From Streptomyces somaliensis DSM 40738 (GTDB lineage: Bacteria; Actinomycetota; Actinomycetes; Streptomycetales; Streptomycetaceae): a stretch of DNA of 35,502 bases. Position numbers and translations under genes: made by a program. Under the pieces are notes generated by a model. It was not told the DNA's origin. It did not search any database and was given only the letters and a program-made list of their open reading frames with translations. The DNA is taken from contig JAAXOU010000020.1 in the NCBI GenBank assembly GCA_012396115.1, positions 1 to 35,502 on the forward strand, written 5' to 3'. Below, piece after piece: positions 27,742 to 34,794 of this stretch (positions are counted from its first letter, which is position 1; the number at the start of each line of letters is the position of its first letter).

Positions 27742-27785
27742 CCGTACCCCTGGGGGCGTACCTCGCTACGCCCCCAGGGGTACGG
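27742..27785. terminator. Perfect 19-bp hairpin at the end of the peptide operon
   Basis: CCGTACCCCTGGGGGCGTA and its exact reverse complement flank the six-base loop CCTCGC. There is no T-tract on either side, which is common in actinomycete terminators. The position 27 bases after the NTF2-like stop and six bases from the stop of the opposite-strand P-domain reading suggests it ends transcription from both directions. Confidence 0.8.
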
Positions 27786-27790
27786 GAAGG

Positions 27791-28135
27791 TCAGAACCTG
27801 AGGAGGAAGTCGTGAACGGTGCCGGTGCCGTCCGGCATGACGTCGTCGATGCGGAGCTTCCACCTGCCGCTGGCGGGTTTGCCTCTGGTGTCGACGGTGC
27901 ACGCCTTTTCGATCACGCCACTCTCCCCGGGTGATCCGGAGCCCTTGAGAAGGGCCTGCGAGCCGTCCGGGGCGACGAGGTCGATCATGGGATTGGCGTG
28001 TTCGACGTGGACGTCGACCTGCGTGCGGGCCGAACCGGTGCCGGTCGGGCCGGTGACCGCGGTCCGGATCTGCTCGTAGTCGTCGTCCGCGTCCCATCCG
28101 GTGTCGCGGTCGTCGTCGCCGAGGAGTTCGTTCAC
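27791..28135 (-). pseudogene. P-domain (proprotein convertase type) fragment
   Basis: From GTG 28135, with GGAGG five bases upstream, a 114-residue reading ends at 27791. The C-terminal 80 residues match the P/Homo B domain found at the C terminus of secreted actinomycete peptidases: VDVHVEHANPMIDLVAPDGS, then GVIEKACTVDTRGKPASGRWK, then LRIDDVMPDGTGTVHDF. These domains normally follow a protease catalytic domain and a signal peptide. Both are absent here. It is therefore most likely the tail of a deleted secreted peptidase. A freestanding small protein remains possible because the reading and ribosome binding site are intact. The longer reading that starts at 28426 begins in the wrong frame of an IS3 OrfA relic and is an accident. 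Confidence 0.55.
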
Positions 28136-28149
28136 TTCGTCCTCCGGCT

Positions 28150-28426
28150 CTCTCCGTACGGCCCGGCGCAGGACCGCGGCGTGGGAGACGTCAGCATGGC
28201 GGCGGCGCCTGATGCGGGTCTGCTCGATCGGGACCGGCTGGCCGTCGGCTGGTGTCGACCTCCGCCTTGCGGACCCATGTCCGCGCAGTCTCGGCTGAAC
28301 CGACGCCCAGCTTCGCGGCGACCGTCTCCATCGCGGCCCGATGAGTTGGGCCGTTGAGACGAATCTCCGCGACCACGCGCCCCGCGCGCTCGCGAAGCTC
28401 GGCAGGGTACGGGGACGGCGTGCCAT
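28150..28426 (-). pseudogene. IS3-family OrfA relic
   Basis: ATG 28426 reads MARRPRT, then one frameshift gives AELRERAGRVVAEIRLNGP and THRAAMETVAAKLGVGSAET, then ARTWVRKAEVDTSRRPAG. This is the standard N-terminal helix-turn-helix of an IS3-family OrfA (ELRERAVRMV...ESAETLRKWVRRAEVD). It belongs to a different subgroup from the relics at 5.2 and 13.8 kb. The following leucine-zipper part is lost and the sequence runs into unrelated P-domain DNA. It marks the right edge of the accessory region, just before the conserved cimA gene. Confidence 0.7.
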
Positions 28427-28613
28427 GACTCGGCCCTTTCAGGGAGTCGAGCCTCCATCAGCCCCGGAGCGGCTCACCGCGAAGCCGCACACGGCCGGGC
28501 ACCGGCTCCACTGGCCCCTCTGACGGCGACGCCACCAAGCCACAACCCGGGCCTGCCACTACGGACGGCAGGCCGACCGACCAACATGAAGATCAGGATC
28601 TACGGCTGGAGTA

Positions 28614-30482
28614 TCAGGGGGAGACCGGCTGGGGCTCGGTGACGGCCAGTGCGTCCACCATGCGGTTCAGCCTGCCGCGCGCCCGTACGGCGTGGGTTCG
28701 CGGCACCCGGATCTCGGCGGTGGCCCGGGCGGCGTCCGCCACCGTGTACGACAGCGCCAGCACCGGCGTGCTGCTCAGCGTGGCGGCGATCCGGCCCAGT
28801 GCTCCCCGGTTGTTCCGGAGCGTCACGGTGAGCGTGCACGCGGCATCGTCCCGCACCGCCCCGGACCCCTCGCCGGGCGGTTCGGTGGCGGCGTGTCCGT
28901 CGGCTCCGCGCCGGACGTACCGGAGTCCGTAGGTGTACGCGTCCGTCAGCGCCTCGCAGGACGCGGCGAGCACGTTGCCGGCCACGCCGACGGTCCGCCA
29001 CGTCCCGTGCCCGTCGGTGACGCTGACCAGGACGCGGGTCCTCGCCGCGGTGCCGCGGTGGCCCTCCAGGATGCGGACCTTGTAGTCGACCAGCTCGAAC
29101 CGCGACACCTCCGGGTAGGTCGACCGCAGCGCCCGGCGCAACGCCCGGTCCAGGGCGTGGACGGGGCCGTTGCCCTCCGCGGTGGCGACGGCCCTCGTGC
29201 CCCGGGCGCGGAGCTTCACCGTCGCCTCCGCGTCCCGCGGTGCGCCCGGCACGTCCTCCGCGATCACCCTCCAGGACTCCAGCTCGAAGCAGGGCTCCCC
29301 GCGCCCTTCGGCTTCTTCGCGCAGGAGGAGTTCGAAGGAGGCGTCGGCCGCCTCGTAGGTGTACCCCCGCGACTCCCGCTCCTTGACCCGCTCCACCACC
29401 CGGCCCACCACCTCCCGGTCCCCACCCAGGTCCACCCCCAACTCCCGCCCCTTCAACTCCACCGACGCACGACCCGCCATGTCCGACACCAACATGCGCA
29501 TCGCGTTGCCCACCCGCCCCGGATCCACATGCTGATACAGATCCGGATCCACCTTGATCGCCGACGCGTGCAACCCCGCCTTGTGCGCGAAAGCCGACAC
29601 CCCCACATACGGCCGATGCGACGACGGCACCAGATTCACCACCTCCGCGATCGCATGCGAAATCCGCGTCATCTCCGCCAACGCCCCCTCGGGCAACACC
29701 CTCCTGCCGTACTTCAACTCCAACGCCGCCACCACCGAGAACAAATCCGCATTCCCCACCCGCTCCCCGTACCCGTTGGCCGTGCACTGCACATGACTGG
29801 CCCCCGCCTCCACCGCCGCCAGCGTGTTGGCCACCGCACACCCCGCGTCATCCTGCGCGTGAATCCCCAAACGCGCCCCCGTGACCGCCCCCACCTCCGA
29901 CACCACCGCATGCACCCGCGAAGGCAACATCCCACCGTTGGTGTCACACAACACCACCACCTCCGCCCCCGCCTCCCACGCCGCCACCACCACCGACCGC
30001 GCATAGACCGCATTCGCCCGGTACCCGTCGAAGAAGTGCTCGCAGTCGACGAACACCCGCCGCCCCCGCTCCCGCAGATACGCCACCGTCTCGCGCACCA
30101 TCGCCACGTTCTCCTCCAACGTGGTACGCAACGCCAACTCCACATGCCGATCATGCGCCTTGGCCACCAGCGTCACCACCGGAGCACCCGACTCCACCAA
30201 CGCCCTGACCTGCGGATCCCGCCCCACCTCCACCCCCGGACGACGCGTCGCGCCAAACGCCACCAACCGCGCACGCCGCAACTCCACCTCCCGCGCCGCC
30301 CGCGCGAAGAACTCCGTATCCCGCGGATTGGCCCCCGGCCACCCCCCCTCGATGAACCCCACCCCGAAATCATCCAGATACCGCGCCACGGCCAACTTGT
30401 CCGCAACACTCAGACTGATCCCCTCCCGCTGAGCACCGTCACGCAACGTGGTGTCGAACACGTGAAAACCGTCGTGTGTCAT
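28614..30482 (-). CDS. cimA: Citramalate synthase with a C-terminal ACT-like domain
   Basis: Protein of 622 residues. The N-terminal HMGL-like barrel has FDTTLRDGAQREGISLSV, FIEGGWPGANPRD, the metal-binding GIHAQDDAGCAVANT and the NGYGERVGNADLFS motif. The LeuA-type allosteric dimer domain covers about 380-530. This form condenses pyruvate and acetyl-CoA to citramalate, feeding isoleucine synthesis. An extra block of about 80 residues follows, CTLTVTLRNNRGALGRIAA and onward, which looks like an ACT domain and makes the protein longer than the usual roughly 530 residues. The ATG has AGGA upstream. An attenuator precedes it. Coding from the start to about 29390 is G- and T-richer at third positions than the rest. 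2-isopropylmalate synthase is the alternative, but the N-terminal motifs favour CimA. Confidence 0.88.
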   Translation of the reverse strand: MTHDGFHVFDTTLRDGAQREGISLSVADKLAVARYLDDFGVGFIEGGWPGANPRDTEFFARAAREVELRRARLVAFGATRRPGVEVGRDPQVRALVESGAPVVTLVAKAHDRHVELALRTTLEENVAMVRETVAYLRERGRRVFVDCEHFFDGYRANAVYARSVVVAAWEAGAEVVVLCDTNGGMLPSRVHAVVSEVGAVTGARLGIHAQDDAGCAVANTLAAVEAGASHVQCTANGYGERVGNADLFSVVAALELKYGRRVLPEGALAEMTRISHAIAEVVNLVPSSHRPYVGVSAFAHKAGLHASAIKVDPDLYQHVDPGRVGNAMRMLVSDMAGRASVELKGRELGVDLGGDREVVGRVVERVKERESRGYTYEAADASFELLLREEAEGRGEPCFELESWRVIAEDVPGAPRDAEATVKLRARGTRAVATAEGNGPVHALDRALRRALRSTYPEVSRFELVDYKVRILEGHRGTAARTRVLVSVTDGHGTWRTVGVAGNVLAASCEALTDAYTYGLRYVRRGADGHAATEPPGEGSGAVRDDAACTLTVTLRNNRGALGRIAATLSSTPVLALSYTVADAARATAEIRVPRTHAVRARGRLNRMVDALAVTEPQPVSP

Positions 30483-30549
30483 GGCGAGTTTTTCCTGTCC
30501 GGGTCTGCCGGGCCGGGTGGGGCCGCTTGTGTCAGGTGGGCTGAGGGGG

Positions 30550-30585
30550 AAAACAAAAAGACCCCTCGCGGAGTGCGAGAGGTCT
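30550..30585 (-). terminator. Intrinsic terminator/attenuator before cimA
   Basis: On the minus strand a 10-bp stem, GACCTCTCGC with GCGAGGGGTC (one G-U pair), closes a five-base loop and is followed at once by TTTTTGTTTT. T-tracts like this are rare in such GC-rich DNA. It lies between the leader peptide and cimA and should stop most transcripts when branched-chain amino acids are plentiful. Confidence 0.85.
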
Positions 30586-30626
30586 GCGTGCGGGCGGTGA
30601 GCCGCCTGGGAGGGATCGCCCCCGGG

Positions 30627-30674
30627 TCAACTCGGTGCCGGCACGCTGGCGCTAATAATGAGCTGGCGCTGCAT
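30627..30674 (-). CDS. Branched-chain leader peptide controlling cimA
   Basis: A 15-codon reading, MQRQLIISASVPAPS, upstream of the attenuator. Codons 5-7 are CTC ATT ATT: Leu-Ile-Ile, with an isoleucine codon (ATT) that is rare in GC-rich genomes, as expected for a sensor of Ile-tRNA charging. No Shine-Dalgarno site precedes it. A TAAAAAT element at 30682-30688 lies 7-8 bases before the ATG and can act as a -10 box, so the transcript is probably leaderless, as reported for other actinobacterial amino-acid leaders. Ribosome stalling here would favour an alternative structure over the terminator at 30550-30585. An antiterminator pairing was not worked out by eye. Confidence 0.75.
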   Translation of the reverse strand: MQRQLIISASVPAPS

Positions 30675-30681
30675 GGCGGTG

Positions 30682-30720
30682 ATTTTTACACGACCCGGCC
30701 GCTGCGGAAAAGACGTCTCA
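30682..30720 (-). promoter_or_regulatory. Putative cimA leader promoter
   Basis: Minus-strand GTGTAAAAATC places an AT-rich -10-like TAAAAA at 30688-30683. The start of transcription would fall on or within three bases of the leader ATG. The -35 is poor: CTTTTC-like sequence lies 17-18 bases upstream. Confidence 0.45.
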
Positions 30721-30845
30721 CCTTTTGGACAGGCCGTCCGGGTCGGCGGCGCGAAGCCGTACCACCGGCGCCGCCACCCGGGGCGGTGCGCGGGTCGATG
30801 GCGCGCGGGACGGTGGCGCCCAGGGCGCCGACGCCCGAGTTGATG

Positions 30846-30875
30846 GTGCGCGGGACGGTGGTGCGCGGGACGGTG
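30846..30875. repeat. Two tandem copies of a 15-bp unit
   Basis: GTGCGCGGGACGGTG occurs twice head-to-tail, with a related copy at about 30801-30815 (GCGCGCGGGACGGTG). It lies between the stop of the 163-residue gene and the cimA promoter. It may be just slipped-strand expansion. Confidence 0.6.
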
Positions 30876-30897
30876 GTACGCCGGCCGTCCGCCCCGG

Positions 30898-31389
30898 TCA
30901 GCCGGAGGGGGGCATCGGCTCGACCTCCAGGTGGCGCCGCCTGCGGGGGCCCCGGTACAACAGGGCCTCCCAGCCCAGCCGCTCCAAGGCCCGGGCGCAG
31001 CGGGTCAGGGCGGTCTCCTCCTCCTGGGGGGCGCCGCCGCCCGGCGGTCCCAGCCACTCCACCCGTACCTGCCCCGGCCGTTCACCCGGGCCGGCGCGGT
31101 AACCGGTCCTCACGCGCCGCCCCCCGGCGTCCAGCGCGGACGGCGGGAACCCCGCCGCCTCCAGGGCCAGGGCGACCGCCCTCACCGGCCGGTTGCGCTC
31201 CCACGGGGCCGGCGCGGTCCCGGGGTCGCCGCCCGCGGTGGCGGTGAGCCGCCGGATCTGGAGCAACCCCTCGTACGCCGCCCGGACCTCGGCGGCCCGC
31301 CGCCCGGCCGCCGCCGGGTCCGCCCCCGGGTCCGGGAGCGGGGGTCCGTCCCCGGTGGCGGCCTCGAACGCGCCGCCCGCCCCGGTCAC
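30898..31389 (-). CDS. Hypothetical protein coupled to the WGR gene
   Basis: Protein of 163 residues from GTG 31389 (MTGAGGAFEAATGDGPPLPD). The start overlaps the stop of the WGR-domain gene as GTGA, so the two are translated together. I recognise no named domain. The visible parts are a low-complexity start, a helix AAEVRAAYEGLLQIRRLTAT, a helix-rich middle (VRAVALALEAAGFPPSALD), a strand VRVEWLGPP, and a helix TALTRCARALERLGWEALLY with a basic tail. It has no signal peptide or membrane segment, so it is probably cytoplasmic. The coupling suggests a partner function with the WGR protein. A longer upstream reading lies inside that gene and is rejected. Confidence 0.75.
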   Translation of the reverse strand: MTGAGGAFEAATGDGPPLPDPGADPAAAGRRAAEVRAAYEGLLQIRRLTATAGGDPGTAPAPWERNRPVRAVALALEAAGFPPSALDAGGRRVRTGYRAGPGERPGQVRVEWLGPPGGGAPQEEETALTRCARALERLGWEALLYRGPRRRRHLEVEPMPPSG

Positions 31390-32840
31390 AGGAGCCGCCT
31401 GATGTCGCCGCGGACCCGGTAGAAGCCACCCGCCGCGGCGTGCAGCGCGTCCACCGCGTACCGCGCGCCGGGTTCCCGTATCGCACGGGGGAACTGGACG
31501 TTCCACGACGGCTCGTAGCCCTCGGACACGACCTGCACCCGGAGCCTGCCGCCGTCCCGGACGCACTCAACGACGACCGAGCCCGCCGGGGCGTCCGCCA
31601 CCGCGGCCACCGAGGCCGGGGCCGTCACCGGGGCGTGCACCGGCAGGGCGGCGGCGAGCTTCACGTCCCGCGCCACCGGGACCGTGCCGCGCCGGGCGGC
31701 CTCGACGGCCTCCTCTCCCGCGTCCACGCAGACCAGTGAGCCGTCCGTGGTGACCAGGTAGAGCCGCTCGTCCCGGTACTGCATGGACAGGGCCGAGCCG
31801 CCGCCCGTGCCCAGCTTCCACAGGCGCGTGCCGTCCCGGTCGAAGCAGTACACGGAGGAGGCCGCGTCACCGGCGAAGACGAACCGCCCGCCGGGCGACG
31901 TGGCGCACGAGTACACGGCGCTGTCGCAGACGTAGGTCGCCTCGATCCGGCCGTCGTCCTTCGACAGCCGCTGCACGACGCGGTGCGCGGTCCCCGCGTA
32001 CACCGCCGTGTCCTCCTGCCAGCCGAAGAGGACGCCGCCGCGGGTCTCCGTGTGCCACACCTCGCCGCCGCCGTCGGGCGCGTACGCCGTCACCCCCCGG
32101 TGGTGGCCGTGGTAGACGGCCCGGTCGTCGGCGCGGACCATCCAGCCGTGCTCGCCCCGGCCACGGCGGGCCCACTGGTGCTCGTCCTCGTGGTCGATGA
32201 CGGTGAGGCGGCCGGCGCGGTCCGACACGCTCAGCACGCCCTCGTGGATGTCGAGCCAGAAGACGTCCACGTCCGCGGCGATGTCGTACGCCGCGAACGG
32301 GAGCTTGGACGACAGGTCGTACACGCGGCCGTCGTCGCAGCCGGCGTAGATCCACAGGTCGTCCGCGACCAGGCACTTCACGCCGTCCGGCAGGCCGAAG
32401 CGGGCGAGGACGGCGCCGTCGTGGTCCAGGGTGTAGACGTCGCCCGCCTGGTTGCCGACCCAGCAGCGGTCGTCGTCGACGTGGATGCCGAACGCCGACG
32501 AACCCGTGCGGAACCGCCACAGCACCGGTGCGACCGCGCGGGCCGTCGAGGGGGCCGACGCGACCTGACGGCGGGTCACCGGGCGCGGGGCCCGCCGCCC
32601 CGGGACGGCCGGCGCGTACCCCTTGCGGACCTTCTCGCCGACCTTCCTCGCCGCGGCGGCGCGCGCCTTCTCCACCGTGGGGAAGGCGGAGGTCTGGGTC
32701 TGGCCGGCGGTGCCGATCCTCCCGTACCTCACCGTCACCACCTGGCCGTCGACGGCCACCTCGTAGAACTTGTGCGCACCGCCGCCGTCCTGCGACAGCT
32801 CCAGGTACGTCGTCTCCGTCTCCGCGGACACAGTGGACAT
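31386..32840 (-). CDS. WGR-domain protein with a beta-propeller
   Basis: Protein of 484 residues. The N-terminal WGR domain (about 10-80) is recognisable by TYLELSQDGGGAHKFYEVAV, then VTVRYGRIGTAGQTQTSAFP and a KARAAAARKVGEKVRKGY helix. After a basic linker a repeat region (about 110-400) has units such as CWVGNQAGDVYTLDHDGAVL, IYAGCDDGRVYDLSSK and VFAGDAASSVYCFDRDGTRL. These are typical of a PQQ/WD-like propeller of six or seven blades. The tail (VVVECVRDGGRLRVQVVSEG) forms a further small strand-rich domain. WGR domains bind nucleic acid ends or proteins in PARP-type enzymes, but no catalytic domain is here. The ATG has GGGAGGGG upstream. A scaffold or sensor role is inferred. Confidence 0.85.
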   Translation of the reverse strand: MSTVSAETETTYLELSQDGGGAHKFYEVAVDGQVVTVRYGRIGTAGQTQTSAFPTVEKARAAAARKVGEKVRKGYAPAVPGRRAPRPVTRRQVASAPSTARAVAPVLWRFRTGSSAFGIHVDDDRCWVGNQAGDVYTLDHDGAVLARFGLPDGVKCLVADDLWIYAGCDDGRVYDLSSKLPFAAYDIAADVDVFWLDIHEGVLSVSDRAGRLTVIDHEDEHQWARRGRGEHGWMVRADDRAVYHGHHRGVTAYAPDGGGEVWHTETRGGVLFGWQEDTAVYAGTAHRVVQRLSKDDGRIEATYVCDSAVYSCATSPGGRFVFAGDAASSVYCFDRDGTRLWKLGTGGGSALSMQYRDERLYLVTTDGSLVCVDAGEEAVEAARRGTVPVARDVKLAAALPVHAPVTAPASVAAVADAPAGSVVVECVRDGGRLRVQVVSEGYEPSWNVQFPRAIREPGARYAVDALHAAAGGFYRVRGDIRRLL

Positions 32841-33167
32841 GGCTGACAGCCCCTCCCCGGGCGGACCCGGCGGCCTGTCCCGCGGGTCCCACTGGGAAGA
32901 CCGTAGGGCGCGGCACTGACATTGATGCTGACACTCGGGTTCCGGTGATCGTGACTCGGGCGCCGGCGGGGTGTCCCGCCGGGCCGTCCCCGGTCGTCCC
33001 GCCCGGTCCCGCCGGGGGCCGCGGAGGGGCGCGGGGGCCGCGGGGGGCCGCGCCGCCGTCCCGTACGGAGCACTCCGGCGGGCGGCCGGCGGTGCCGTCG
33101 GGGACGATGGTCCCGACGAGGAGGAAGGCCACGGCCGGGGCGGTTCGGCGCGGAGGAGGCGGGGAGC
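32841..33167. promoter_or_regulatory. 327-base divergent region between the WGR and amidase genes
   Basis: No gene is supported. On the minus strand TGTCAG occurs twice, ten-odd bases apart around 32917-32935, followed by CTACGGTC at about 32902, which is a plausible WGR promoter. On the plus strand GGAGGAGGCGGGGAG directly precedes the amidase ATG. The middle is a very G/C-monotonous stretch (33000-33060). Confidence 0.4.
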
Positions 33168-33935
33168 ATGCGTCTGCCGCAGACCCGCGGGGCCCGCGCC
33201 GCCACGTCGCTGACCGTCCTCGGGGTGCTCGTGACGGCGAACCTCGTCCTCGGGCCGTCGTCGGGCCCGCGGGGGCACGGCGCCAGCGACCCCGGAGGCG
33301 CCTCCTCGCAGCGCGCGGCCCGCCACCAGGGTCCGCGGCCGGTGATCGTGCCCCGCACCGCGTGGCGCGCCCAGGCCGTGTCGACGGCGCCCGCCGCCCG
33401 GTACGCGCCGGCGGTGCGGGCCGCCGTCATCCACCACACGAGCACCCCGAACGGCTACGACTGCGCGAGCGTCCCCGCGACGCTGCGCGACCTGTACGCG
33501 GGGCACGCCTACGGCCGGGACTGGGACGACATCGGCTACAACTTCCTCGTCGACGCCTGCGGCACCATCTACGAGGGCCGGGCGGGCGGCGTGGACCGGG
33601 CGGTGGTCGGCGCCCACACCAAGGGGTTCAACGAGGGGACCGTCGGCATCGCGGCGATCGGCACGTTCTCGCCGGGCACCCGGGTGCCCGAGCCGATGAT
33701 CGACGCGATCGCACGGCTGGTCGCCTGGAAGCTGGATCCCTCGGGGCCCGATCCCCGCGGCACGGTCGCCCTCGTCTCGACGAGTGACGAGTCGCGCTTC
33801 CCGGAGGGCACGGCGGCGGTGCTGCCCGTCGTCGGCGGCCACGCGGACGGCTACGCGACCCGTTGCCCGGGCGCGGCCCTGTACGCGAGGCTGCCCGAGG
33901 TCAGCGCCCGGGCGGCCCGGCTGCAACGGCGCTGA
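33168..33935 (+). CDS. Secreted PGRP-type N-acetylmuramoyl-L-alanine amidase
   Basis: Protein of 255 residues. A signal-peptide-like N terminus (MRLPQTRGARAATSLTVLGV and a short hydrophobic run) leads to a Ser/Gly linker and a peptidoglycan recognition/amidase_2 domain (about 60-250). The zinc ligands are the first His in VIHHTSTPN and the His and Cys of GGHADGYATRCPG. The tyrosine of DIGYNFLVD and the GTIYEGR and GAHTKGFNEGTVGIA blocks are family hallmarks. All catalytic positions are present, so it should cleave the stem peptide from muramic acid outside the cell. The start has a strong GGAGG site. Its 3' end overlaps the convergent SGNH gene by 35 bases. Confidence 0.9.
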   Translation: MRLPQTRGARAATSLTVLGVLVTANLVLGPSSGPRGHGASDPGGASSQRAARHQGPRPVIVPRTAWRAQAVSTAPAARYAPAVRAAVIHHTSTPNGYDCASVPATLRDLYAGHAYGRDWDDIGYNFLVDACGTIYEGRAGGVDRAVVGAHTKGFNEGTVGIAAIGTFSPGTRVPEPMIDAIARLVAWKLDPSGPDPRGTVALVSTSDESRFPEGTAAVLPVVGGHADGYATRCPGAALYARLPEVSARAARLQRR

Positions 33936-34572
33936 CCCACGCGTCGGCGAGCAGTTGGTGGCCCGCCGGGGTGGGGTGCACGCCGTCGTGGATCCAGTGG
34001 GCGGCCGGCGCGCGGCGCAGGGCCTCGTCGAACACGGGCTGGAGCCTGACGAGTTCCACGTGGTGGGCGGCGGCGAGTTCGGCCACCGCGTGCTGCCGTA
34101 ACTGCACCTGGGCGGCGAGGGCCTCGTCGAAGTCCGCGTCCGGGCCGCCGGGGAGGCAGAACGGCTCGCACAGCAGGACCCGCGTCGTGGGGAGCGCCCG
34201 GCGGGTCCGGGTGAGCAGGATGTCGTAGACCGCGCGGAAACCGTCCGCGTCGATGTCGCAGGACTCGCCGTCCACCACGCGCCACGCGTCGTTGACGCCG
34301 ACGAGGACCGACAGGACGTCGGGGGCCGGGTCGAGCGCGTCCGCCTGCCAGCGGACGGCCAGTTCGGTGACCTTGTCGCCGTCCACCCCCCGGTTGGTGA
34401 CGCGCCACCGGTGCCCGGGCGCCCTGGTGGCGACGCGGGCGGCGACCAGGTACACGTAGCCGTGTCCGAGGGCCGCGTTGACGTCGGCGTGCGGGCGCCG
34501 GTCACGGCCGCCGTCGGTGATCGAGTCGCCCTGGAAGAGGATGTGCGAACCGGCGGGGACGTTCAGCGGCAT
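33901..34572 (-). CDS. SGNH/GDSL-family hydrolase
   Basis: Protein of 223 residues, typical for a single SGNH domain. Block I is FQGDSITDGGRD with the nucleophilic serine, block II glycine is in TNRGVDGDKV, block III is VGVNDAW with the oxyanion asparagine, and block V is DGVHPTPAGH with the catalytic Asp and His. There is no signal peptide, so it is probably a cytoplasmic esterase, lipase-like enzyme or acyl-carbohydrate esterase; the substrate is unknown. ATG 34572 has CCGGAG six bases upstream. Codon 158 is TTA (34099-34101), which in Streptomyces suggests bldA-dependent translation. It converges on the amidase gene with a 35-base overlap. Confidence 0.9.
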   Translation of the reverse strand: MPLNVPAGSHILFQGDSITDGGRDRRPHADVNAALGHGYVYLVAARVATRAPGHRWRVTNRGVDGDKVTELAVRWQADALDPAPDVLSVLVGVNDAWRVVDGESCDIDADGFRAVYDILLTRTRRALPTTRVLLCEPFCLPGGPDADFDEALAAQVQLRQHAVAELAAAHHVELVRLQPVFDEALRRAPAAHWIHDGVHPTPAGHQLLADAWVSAVAAGPPGR

Positions 34573-34614
34573 GTGGACTCCGGAAGCGGGGGGCCTTGGG
34601 CCCGGACCTGGACG

Positions 34615-34628
34615 GTTTCACGTGGAAC
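34615..34628. promoter_or_regulatory. parS: parS-like ParB-binding site
   Basis: GTTTCACGTGGAAC differs at one base from the perfect palindrome GTTTCACGTGAAAC used by bacterial ParB and matches a form I recall as common in Streptomyces. It sits in the 222-base intergenic space between the SGNH hydrolase and the sigma factor gene, outside any coding sequence, as chromosomal parS sites usually do in this genus. Confidence 0.7.
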
Positions 34629-34794
34629 GTAGTTTCCGCGCTCCCACTCGGCAAGGGCCGGTCGGCCGCTTCCGCCCGCCGGGTTCCGGGTGGGCGCGCC
34701 GGTGTGCGTAGGGTCGGCTGTTTTCCGTTGTCGGGGCCGCGCCGCGGGATCCCCCGACCACAGGACCGTACGGAACGACGGGGCGGGGCAGGGC

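Noticed and set aside
28692..31247. Plus-strand open frame of 851 codons across cimA and its leader
   Set aside because: Its His/Pro/Arg-rich low-complexity translation is the shadow of the G-rich cimA coding strand and would run through the attenuator and another gene.
32841..34505. N-terminal extension of the WGR protein to about 1039 residues
   Set aside because: The extra part is the antisense of the amidase and overlaps the SGNH gene in another frame; the ATG at 32840 has a good ribosome binding site and starts directly before the WGR domain.
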